Below are positions 7,072 to 13,054 of a stretch of DNA of 13,054 nt, piece by piece. Under the pieces are notes generated by a model. It was not told the origin of the DNA. It did no database searches and saw only the letters and a program-made list of their open reading frames with translations. The position numbers and the translations under genes are program-made. The number at the start of each line of letters is the position of its first letter. Within the stretch, counting starts at the first letter, position 1. The stretch covers positions 1 to 13,054 of the forward strand of contig JAIRXN010000054.1 of assembly GCA_031268245.1 (NCBI GenBank), written 5' to 3'. This DNA comes from Treponema sp. (GTDB taxonomy: Bacteria; Spirochaetota; Spirochaetia; Treponematales; Breznakiellaceae).

Positions 7072-8068
7072 GAAAAAGATAAGTCTTACCGGCATCAAGC
7101 CTACCGGTGAACTCCACATCGGCAACTACTTTGGGGCGATCAAGCCCGCCCTGGAACTTGCCTCGAGCTACGACGCCCGCTATTTTATAGCCGATTACCA
7201 TGCGCTTAATACCATCAAAGACCCCGAAGAACTTTCCTCCCTTATCCGGGGAGTAGCCGCAGGCTGGCTTGCCGCAGGGCTTGATCCGGAAAAGGTGATC
7301 TTTTACCGCCAGTCTTCGATCCCGGAAACTTTTGAGCTTAGCACCCAGCTTGCGGCCTTTACCCCAAAGGGGCTCATGAACCGTGCCCACGCATACAAGG
7401 CGGCAGTCCAGGAAAACAGCGAAAAGGGAAACGATCCCGATGCCGGCGTCAACATGGGACTTTACACATATCCGGTGCTCATGGCCGCGGACATCATTCT
7501 TTTTGATTCCGATGTAGTGCCCGTGGGAAGCGATCAGGTGCAGCATATTGAGATGGCCCAGGACATTGCCCAGGCGGTTAACTACAACTACAAACAGGAA
7601 GTGCTGAAGATTCCCCAGGCGATGATTCAGCAGAATGTGGCTGTGGTACCGGGGCTTGACGGACGTAAGATGAGCAAGAGTTACGGAAATACCATTCCCC
7701 TTTTCTCGCCGGAAAAACAGCTCCGCAAACTGATCATGCGGATCGTTACCAATTCCCAGCCGCTTGAGGAGCCCAAAGATCCCGGACAGAGCCAGATATA
7801 CCTTCTCTACAAACTTTTTGCCACAGCGGAAGAACAGACCTTCCTTGCCGCCCGTTACCGGGCAGGGGGCATGGGTTGGGGAGAAGCCAAGGAGGAACTC
7901 TTCAGGGTCGCCAACCGGGAACTTTCAGCCCTGCGGGAACGCTACGAGGCGATCATGGCCGACCCGGCAGGGCTTGACAGAATTCTTGCGGAAGGCGCTG
8001 CAAAAGCCCGGCCCATAGCCGCCGCTACGGTGAAGCGTTTCAGAAAAGCTTCGGGGATAGATCTGTAA
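7070..8068 (+). CDS. trpS: Tryptophan--tRNA ligase
   Basis: A 332-residue class I aminoacyl-tRNA synthetase that activates tryptophan with ATP and charges tRNA-Trp in the cytosol. The N-terminus KISLTGIKPTGELHIGNYFG contains the HIGH-type motif at residues 16-19, and the second ATP signature is an intact KMSKS at 200-204, with GLDGRK just before it. The tryptophan-site stretch (DxxVPVGSDQVQHIEM, ~148-162) is also conserved. Length and layout fit bacterial TrpRS (about 325-350). The open frame extends more than 1,000 bases upstream, but that part is antisense to the symporter gene and unlike any TrpRS, so ATG 7070 is the start. No clear Shine-Dalgarno precedes it; GTG 7061 is an in-frame alternative. 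The acetyltransferase gene follows four bases after the stop, suggesting a two-gene transcript. No T-box or trp leader is seen in the ~100-base gap upstream. Confidence 0.97.
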   Translation: MKKISLTGIKPTGELHIGNYFGAIKPALELASSYDARYFIADYHALNTIKDPEELSSLIRGVAAGWLAAGLDPEKVIFYRQSSIPETFELSTQLAAFTPKGLMNRAHAYKAAVQENSEKGNDPDAGVNMGLYTYPVLMAADIILFDSDVVPVGSDQVQHIEMAQDIAQAVNYNYKQEVLKIPQAMIQQNVAVVPGLDGRKMSKSYGNTIPLFSPEKQLRKLIMRIVTNSQPLEEPKDPGQSQIYLLYKLFATAEEQTFLAARYRAGGMGWGEAKEELFRVANRELSALRERYEAIMADPAGLDRILAEGAAKARPIAAATVKRFRKASGIDL

Positions 8069-8072
8069 TATA

Positions 8073-9248
8073 ATGAGCGTCGAATATTCCAGGGCAGACA
8101 TCAATGATTATGAAGAAGTGATTGATTTGGCAAACTATGTGTTCAGCCATGATCATAAACCTGCCGATTTTCCTGCTCTTCTTCCCAAACTGTATAAACG
8201 TGAATACTTTATGGATGCCGCACACTATCTCTGTAGAGAGAATGGAAAGATAAAGGCGATCGTAGGGGCCTACCCGCTTGAAATGAAGCTGTGCGGCACA
8301 AGCCTTCAGGGCCGCGGCATAGGCATGGTATCCGTGCATCCTTACAGCCGCTCCAAAGGCTATATGAGGGAGCTTATGAACCGGGCGCTGGAAGACATGA
8401 GGAAAGACGGTATGGTTTTCAGTTGCCTCGGCGGAAGACGGCAGCGGTATGAATATTTTGGCTTTAGCCCCGCGGGAACGGCTATTTCTTTTGAGTGCAA
8501 CTCCTTCAACACACAGCATACGCTCGGCAAAAGCTTTGTCTCTTCCCTCGCCCTCAGGCGGCTTTGTCCGCTGGATTCATCTCTTATCGAAGAGATCCGT
8601 CTTATGCATGAGGCAAAACCGGAAAAAGGCGCAGGATTTGTACGCCGCAAGGATCGTTTTTTCGACATCCTTGTTTCCTGGGAGAGCAGCGTTTATGCGG
8701 TTCTCGAAGGAGAAAAATTTTCCGGTTATCTTATATACAGTGAAAAAGAAAACCTTATAAGCGAAGTAAACCTTAAAGATCCAGGACGCATGGCCGAAGT
8801 CATAGACCTTTGCCTGAAATCCTGTTCCCCCGGCAAAGCGGTAAAGGCCGCCTCCGGCCCCCACGAGACCGCAAAACTTAAAGCTCTTTCCCGTTTTGCG
8901 GAAAGCTTCACCATGGAACCCGCCTACAATTTTAATATCTTCAATTACAGGAGTTTTCTGGAAGCCTTTGTAAAATTGCAGTGTTCCTTGAGGATCGTGG
9001 AGGACGGCGCGTTTGTCTTTGAAATTGAACACGGGGAGCGGCTCTGCGTCAGGGTTTCGGGCGGCGAGCCTGAGGTACACGAAGCCTCTCCCGCTGAAGC
9101 AGCCGGATTTAAATTCGGCCCTCTTGCGGCGGCAGAATTTTTCTTCTCTCCCATAACGCCTTACAGTTCCTCCCTCATTGCGGGGAATTCTTTTCTCCGG
9201 AGTCTTCTTCCGCTGCCTCTCTTTTTCGAAACCGCCGACGGGGTGTAG
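8073..9248 (+). CDS. GNAT-family N-acetyltransferase, Eis-like three-part architecture
   Basis: A 391-residue predicted acetyl-CoA-dependent acyltransferase. The N-terminal GNAT domain covers about residues 1-135; motif A with the acetyl-CoA-binding loop is at 84-107 (MVSVHPYSRSKGYMRELM), followed by the FSCLGGRRQRYEYFGF strand-turn typical of Eis-like enzymes. The middle (~150-280) looks like a degenerate second GNAT fold. The C-terminal ~100 residues, with FVFEIEHGERLCVRVSGG and a FGPLAAAEFFFSP run, fit the sterol-carrier-protein-like domain of Eis relatives. The ATG at 8073 lies four bases after trpS; only a distant GGGGA at 8053-8057 could serve as ribosome site, so translational coupling is likely. 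The 3' end overlaps the recQ-like gene by 74 bases. Eis relatives modify aminoglycosides or protein lysines, but the acceptor here is unknown. Confidence 0.85.
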   Translation: MSVEYSRADINDYEEVIDLANYVFSHDHKPADFPALLPKLYKREYFMDAAHYLCRENGKIKAIVGAYPLEMKLCGTSLQGRGIGMVSVHPYSRSKGYMRELMNRALEDMRKDGMVFSCLGGRRQRYEYFGFSPAGTAISFECNSFNTQHTLGKSFVSSLALRRLCPLDSSLIEEIRLMHEAKPEKGAGFVRRKDRFFDILVSWESSVYAVLEGEKFSGYLIYSEKENLISEVNLKDPGRMAEVIDLCLKSCSPGKAVKAASGPHETAKLKALSRFAESFTMEPAYNFNIFNYRSFLEAFVKLQCSLRIVEDGAFVFEIEHGERLCVRVSGGEPEVHEASPAEAAGFKFGPLAAAEFFFSPITPYSSSLIAGNSFLRSLLPLPLFFETADGV

Positions 9249-10863
9249 GCGCAACAAGTTTGTTATTCCAGAAGAAGTTTTTAATAACTTTCAGCTTCCC
9301 GGCCTTCACAAGAAACCGGATCGCCTCCGCCGCTTCGTTTTCGGACCAGGCAACGGTTTTTGCGTCCGCAAGCAATGCCGCAGCTTCATTGACGGTGTAA
9401 GACCGTCCGTGACGGCGGAAAAACCCGCAGAGGCTCTGTTCTTCCCTGAATTGAGTTCCGGCATTGCCGTCACAGACATCGCAGCAGGCGCTTTCGGGGC
9501 TGTTCCTTTCTCCTTCGTAGTTCAGGAGGCCGAGAAGCTGTTCACGGCGGCAGACAGAAACGGTGCGGGCATAGGAGAGAAGGCTTTCCATACGTTTCCT
9601 TCCGGCCTCATCCTTTGCGCGCCGCAGATGGTTTTCGTCCCCCGGCCCCCAGAGAAGGTAAGCCCGGGAGTCTTTCCCGTCCCTCCCTGCCCGGCCGGAT
9701 TCCTGAAGATAGGCCTCCACCGACGGGGGACAGTCGCGGTGTATCACGGTACGGATATCGGCCTTGTCGACGCCCATGCCATAGGCACAGGTACTGACAA
9801 GCACAGCGTTACTGTTGTCAAAGAACCACTCCTCCGCGGCCTTCTTCTCTTCCCTGCTTAAACCCGCATGGTAGAATTTTATCCCCGGCACGGGGCGGCC
9901 TTCATGTGATACGGCATCCCAAATTTCCGCAAGGCTGTTGACAAGATAACGGGCAAGTTTTTCCGTCCCTAAACGGGATGAGCAGAAGACAATGGCCGGC
10001 AGGGCCTTTTTCAGTATCAGATCCCGGACCGCAAGATCCCTGAGTATGCAGGCTCCGGCGGCATAGCGTATATTGGCTCTGTCGGGGTTTCCAACGATGC
10101 GGCCGGCTTCTCCGCCGAAAATATAGCGGCTTATTTTCTCCAATACCGGCTTTCCGGCCGTGGCGGTAAACGCCGTTACAAGCGCCCTGTGTCCCGTAAC
10201 GGCGCTGTTCTTGTTCACCGCTTCGATGATTTCGTTTATCCGCAGATACGAGGGCCTGAAACTTTCTCCCCACTCGCTTACGCAGTGGGCTTCGTCAATG
10301 ACAATGTGGGCTATGTTCAGCGAGGAAAGTTCCTTCAATACCGATTCTGTCAACAGGACCTCGGGATTTGCAATGATAAAACGGCTCTCCCCCTCCCGGA
10401 GGGCCCTGAAGATCCGCCGCCGTTCTTCTCTATCCTGAGCCCCGCGGAGTATCACCGGGGCAAAGCCTCTCTCCCGCAAACGCCTTTCCTGATCCGCCAT
10501 GAGGGACAGTATAGGATAGATAACCAGGGTTGGGCCGGAGAGGATCATCGCCGGAAGCTGAAAACAGAGAGACTTCCCCGCGCCGGTGGGAAGGATCACT
10601 ATCTGCTTTCCGGGGGCATCCCGGTCATCCTTATCCGGAGCGGCATCACTGTCATGAGCAGGAGGGGAGTCTTCACCCTGCAGGTCCGGCTGAGGAACAG
10701 AGGCCGTATATCCGGTCAAGGCGGCGGGCCAGGTGAGGGGAATACCCCGGGCCTCCGCCGCCTCAAGGATATTTGCAATCACGAGCCTCTGGTAGGGAAA
10801 AAGATAGGAAAGGCCGAACAACTCTTTTACCGCAAGACTAAGGGGATCTCCCGGTTCCGTCAT
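9175..10863 (-). CDS. recQ: RecQ-family ATP-dependent DNA helicase with unusual inserted linker
   Basis: A 562-residue superfamily 2 helicase that unwinds DNA 3'-to-5' in recombination and fork repair. In order: a motif 0 region (~17-33, FGLSYLFPYQ), Walker A LPTGAGKS (91-98), DEAH (190-193), the aromatic-rich loop EWGESFRPSY (197-206), TAFTATAG (motif III, ~230-237), and motif VI QESGRAGRD (387-395). A RecQ zinc-binding subdomain has C438, C460, C461 and C464, then a short winged-helix-like end. No HRDC domain is present. Motif 0 and Walker A are separated by nearly 60 residues, including an acidic, proline-rich stretch (~53-85) not usual in RecQ, where they sit about 20 apart. The ATG at 10863 has GAGGAGG (plus-strand 10869-10875) five bases ahead. 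The basic/acidic tail overlaps the acetyltransferase gene by 74 bases. A relative such as a RecQ-like helicase of another subfamily is possible. Confidence 0.9.
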   Translation of the reverse strand: MTEPGDPLSLAVKELFGLSYLFPYQRLVIANILEAAEARGIPLTWPAALTGYTASVPQPDLQGEDSPPAHDSDAAPDKDDRDAPGKQIVILPTGAGKSLCFQLPAMILSGPTLVIYPILSLMADQERRLRERGFAPVILRGAQDREERRRIFRALREGESRFIIANPEVLLTESVLKELSSLNIAHIVIDEAHCVSEWGESFRPSYLRINEIIEAVNKNSAVTGHRALVTAFTATAGKPVLEKISRYIFGGEAGRIVGNPDRANIRYAAGACILRDLAVRDLILKKALPAIVFCSSRLGTEKLARYLVNSLAEIWDAVSHEGRPVPGIKFYHAGLSREEKKAAEEWFFDNSNAVLVSTCAYGMGVDKADIRTVIHRDCPPSVEAYLQESGRAGRDGKDSRAYLLWGPGDENHLRRAKDEAGRKRMESLLSYARTVSVCRREQLLGLLNYEGERNSPESACCDVCDGNAGTQFREEQSLCGFFRRHGRSYTVNEAAALLADAKTVAWSENEAAEAIRFLVKAGKLKVIKNFFWNNKLVAPTPRRRFRKREAAEEDSGEKNSPQ

Positions 10864-10924
10864 GGCTGCCTCCTCTAACCGCTTAAAAATGCATGTTTCG
10901 CAGCCGTTAGGTGAGAAACTGCAA

Positions 10925-10962
10925 GAGCCGATGCAAAACCAACCGGGTTTTGCAAGAGGCTC
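10925..10962 (-). terminator. Long bipartite hairpin after the hydrogenase-like sensor gene (terminator or dispersed repeat)
   Basis: An inner stem of eight perfect pairs (GCAAAACC 10933-10940 with GGTTTTGC 10946-10953, loop AACCG) sits inside an outer stem of five (GAGCC 10925-10929 with GGCTC 10958-10962), and the outer stem includes two bases of the sensor's stop codon. On the minus strand it follows the sensor and precedes the helicase. The sequence after it (TTGCAGTTTCTC) has only a weak T-tract, so termination would be inefficient. It may instead belong to a family of intergenic palindromic repeats. Confidence 0.5.
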
Positions 10963-13039
10963 ATATGGCTTTAAGGGAATATATGTCCCTGACTATACTC
11001 TCCCCGGAAGATTTGAGGTCTGCCGATTCATCCCTGATTTTGACAATCAGATTGTTTATTTCGCTCAGAGAGCTTATAACCCGGTTTCCTCCGCTGCTTT
11101 GGGTGTCCATGGCGCTCTTTATACTTGCCGCCTCGTCTTTTACCGCGTCTACAAGGGACATGACGGAATCAAACTGAGCCCGGGCATTACTTGAAGATTC
11201 CTGAGAACTGTCAATCAATGTCTTGATATTTTTCAGGTTCTCGGAGATTTCTCTGGCCTGATGGCCTGAGTTGTCCGCCAGTTTCCGGATTTCAGAGGCG
11301 ACCACCGCAAAGCCTTTCCCCACGGCGTCTCCCGCATGGGCCGCTTCAATGGCCGCGTTCATTCCCAGAATGTTGGTTTGATCCGCTATATCGCCGATAA
11401 CCATGCAGGATTGGATGAGGGAATCGGCCTGGGAAGAAACGCCGCCGATGAGTTCTCCTATTCTGGTTATCCGTTTTTTACCCTCCGCGGATGATTCATT
11501 CAGCTTAAAAACCGTGGCGGTATTATGATCCAGTGTCGTATCTATGGAATGAATGTTTTTCACCATTTCTTCTATAGCTGATGATGAAGAGAGTACATAT
11601 TCCGCAGCGGAACTTATCTGTCCGGATAAACTGCTTATCCCCTCTATACTTCTGTTCATTTCCGAAAGGACATGGTCAAGAACCTTATTTACCGTATCCT
11701 TCGTCTTCTGTTCATTGATCAGGCTTTTTTCAATTTCCACATAAAACTGGCAGTTTTCCTTCTTGTTAAGCCCGTTGATGATCGCCACCGCCATCTGTTC
11801 GCAGCTTCGGTATCCGCAGGCGTTGCAGTTGCGAATATCGTTTGCCTCGGTCTTGTGCATAGCCGCAAACATGGCGTCAATTTCCGCACGGGAAGGGGCT
11901 TTGACCATTTCTTTGGAAATTGACGACCGGTCGGTATAGGACCGGGTATAAAGCCCCTCCTCCCAATAGGCATCCAGAATCTTTTCGATCCTGTTTTTGT
12001 GAAACAGCTTGGCAAGTCCCCGGGGCCGGTATTTCTTCTTTACCTCCACAGCCCGTTTTTCTACCAGGTATTCAATATCGTCCAGATGTTTCCCCCGGTT
12101 TCCTGTCCCGGCGCCGCCGTTACAGCCCATATGGCAGTTGAGGCAGTCGATAAGCGGATAAACCGGGGCGTTTCCCTTCTGGATAGAAGCGGAAAGATGG
12201 GCAAAATAATGGTACACCTCGGGAGAACCTTCGATTTTCCGGGTATGGGTGTTCACATCAGGATCGTAACGTCCCACGGTACGCATGAGTCCTCCGGGGC
12301 TGGAAAAAAGCACCGCCCGCTCCGCCGGAGGGTTGTCATAATCTGCCTCGGGGTATTTGGAAATGCTATCCCCCCTCTTGTCCAGGTATTGCTGTATTGA
12401 ATTGAATGTAATGTTGTAATCCCCTATACCACAGGCATCGAATTCCCGCCTCTTGGCGTAGCAGGGGGATATGGCGGCGATTTTATAGTCTTTATATGCC
12501 GGATAATACCGCCTGATCATCTTCATAATGTGTACCATGGGACTATCCGCGGGGGCCAGGTAGGGGATAAGTTCGGGCCGGTACATTTCAAGGAAAGTAA
12601 CCAGGGCAGGACAGGGCTGGGCTATGACGGTACGGGGTTTATTCTTTTTCATGTAATGAAGATAGGACTTTACGGTCAGTTCCGCTCCAAAGCTGACATC
12701 GAAGATACCCTTAATCCCCAGGGACTTGAGGAAGCCGTTGACGTTACGGTACTTCCCGTCGAAGCTGGCGGCCACCGCAGGGGCCACAATGGCAATGATG
12801 CCCGTCCCTTTTTTCAGGTCCGCCATAAAAGAGTCAAAATCGTCCAGGCCGATACGGGCGTTAAAGGTACAGACGCTGATACATTCGCCGCAGCCGATAC
12901 AAAGATCGCTGTGGTGCTCTACAATATCTCCTGACCCGTTATTGCACATTTTGACGGGGCAGACCATGATACAGCGATGACAGTTAGCGCACTTGTCTTC
13001 CAATACATGTATAACCGGACGCAGACCCTTTGTTTCCAT
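10961..13039 (-). CDS. Cytoplasmic sensor: ferredoxin + [FeFe]-hydrogenase-like H-cluster domain + Fe-S domain + MCP signalling domain
   Basis: A 692-residue soluble protein with no membrane helix. Residues 17-57 hold two [4Fe-4S] motifs (C17, C20, C23, C27; C47, C50, C53, C57). Residues ~80-320 are the iron-only hydrogenase large-subunit fold, with the three H-cluster signatures in altered form: AQPCPAL (C143), SPCYAKRREF (C193), and CLNCHMGCNGG (C302, C306), so all four cluster-ligand cysteines are kept. A further Fe-S domain follows at 405-430 (CNACGYRSC...C). Residues ~440-692 are a methyl-accepting chemotaxis signalling domain with a clear hairpin tip at ~548-590 (IADQTNILGMNAAIEAAHAG). 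Such fusions are read as sensors that pass H2 or redox state to CheA/CheW rather than as metabolic hydrogenases. The start is firm: TAAGGAGGA ends seven bases before ATG 13039. Ligand, and whether an H-cluster is inserted, are unknown. Confidence 0.93.
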   Translation of the reverse strand: METKGLRPVIHVLEDKCANCHRCIMVCPVKMCNNGSGDIVEHHSDLCIGCGECISVCTFNARIGLDDFDSFMADLKKGTGIIAIVAPAVAASFDGKYRNVNGFLKSLGIKGIFDVSFGAELTVKSYLHYMKKNKPRTVIAQPCPALVTFLEMYRPELIPYLAPADSPMVHIMKMIRRYYPAYKDYKIAAISPCYAKRREFDACGIGDYNITFNSIQQYLDKRGDSISKYPEADYDNPPAERAVLFSSPGGLMRTVGRYDPDVNTHTRKIEGSPEVYHYFAHLSASIQKGNAPVYPLIDCLNCHMGCNGGAGTGNRGKHLDDIEYLVEKRAVEVKKKYRPRGLAKLFHKNRIEKILDAYWEEGLYTRSYTDRSSISKEMVKAPSRAEIDAMFAAMHKTEANDIRNCNACGYRSCEQMAVAIINGLNKKENCQFYVEIEKSLINEQKTKDTVNKVLDHVLSEMNRSIEGISSLSGQISSAAEYVLSSSSAIEEMVKNIHSIDTTLDHNTATVFKLNESSAEGKKRITRIGELIGGVSSQADSLIQSCMVIGDIADQTNILGMNAAIEAAHAGDAVGKGFAVVASEIRKLADNSGHQAREISENLKNIKTLIDSSQESSSNARAQFDSVMSLVDAVKDEAASIKSAMDTQSSGGNRVISSLSEINNLIVKIRDESADLKSSGESIVRDIYSLKAI

Positions 13040-13045
13040 CTTGAT

Positions 13046-13054
13046 TCCTCCTTA
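13046..13054 (-). promoter_or_regulatory. Near-perfect Shine-Dalgarno of the sensor gene
   Basis: Read on the minus strand, the last nine bases of the window are TAAGGAGGA, an almost full complement of the 16S rRNA 3' end. It ends six to seven bases before the ATG at 13039-13037. The site fixes the start and suggests strong translation. The promoter lies beyond the window. Confidence 0.85.

Noticed and set aside
1..13054. CRISPR arrays, tRNA or rRNA genes, insertion sequences, phage or toxin-antitoxin modules.
   Set aside because: I looked for regularly spaced repeats, tRNA-like cloverleaf ends, transposase motifs and small paired genes and saw none; apart from the scar-like fusion at about 2445 the region reads as ordinary chromosomal backbone.

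Overview
The window looks like bacterial chromosome of moderately high G+C content (about half G+C by eye). It is densely packed, with strong Shine-Dalgarno sites in front of several genes. The best guess for the host is an anaerobic spirochaete of the Treponema group. This rests on the gene set: an ATPase-less sugar ABC operon, a stand-alone DbpA-type RNA-binding protein, a Na/phosphate symporter with a PhoU-like tail, and above all a soluble chemoreceptor fused to an [FeFe]-hydrogenase-like sensor, a kind of protein reported from H2-rich termite-gut treponemes. The host assignment is inference from family knowledge; no marker gene proves it.

Layout. (1) 1-2628, plus strand: the 3' end of a carbohydrate ABC operon, made up of the C-terminal part of a solute-binding protein, a MalF-type permease, and a MalG-type permease. 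The last gene appears chimeric: after about residue 262 it loses its final membrane helix and continues in frame into a soluble tail resembling the C-terminus of uroporphyrinogen-decarboxylase-like proteins, which suggests a deletion scar. (2) 2629-2853: an intergenic region with a promoter candidate and two hairpins, forming a structured leader for the next gene. (3) 2860-5288: an RNA-binding protein (+), an unrecognised membrane protein (-) and a metallo-beta-lactamase-fold hydrolase (+). (4) 5276-6970 (-): a Na+/Pi cotransporter, divergent from (5) trpS and a GNAT acetyltransferase (+, 7070-9248). (6) 9175-13039, minus strand: the [FeFe]-hydrogenase/MCP sensor followed by a RecQ-family helicase, separated by a 97-base gap with a long hairpin.

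Organisation. Every convergent gene pair in the window overlaps at its 3' ends (42, 13 and 74 bases), leaving no room for conventional terminators. The divergent pair at 4605/4620 is equally tight, with the two translation starts flanking a perfect 12-base palindrome that supplies GGAGG to both strands. Apart from the transporter operon and the trpS-GNAT pair, neighbouring genes have unrelated jobs (RNA binding, tRNA charging, phosphate transport, DNA repair, gas/redox sensing).

The most interesting single object is the 692-residue cytoplasmic sensor. It has a 2[4Fe-4S] ferredoxin domain, an H-cluster domain with all four candidate ligand cysteines but no proton-relay cysteine, an extra Fe-S domain, and a chemotaxis signalling hairpin. 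It is best read as a hydrogen or redox chemoreceptor. No wholly new multi-gene system is evident.
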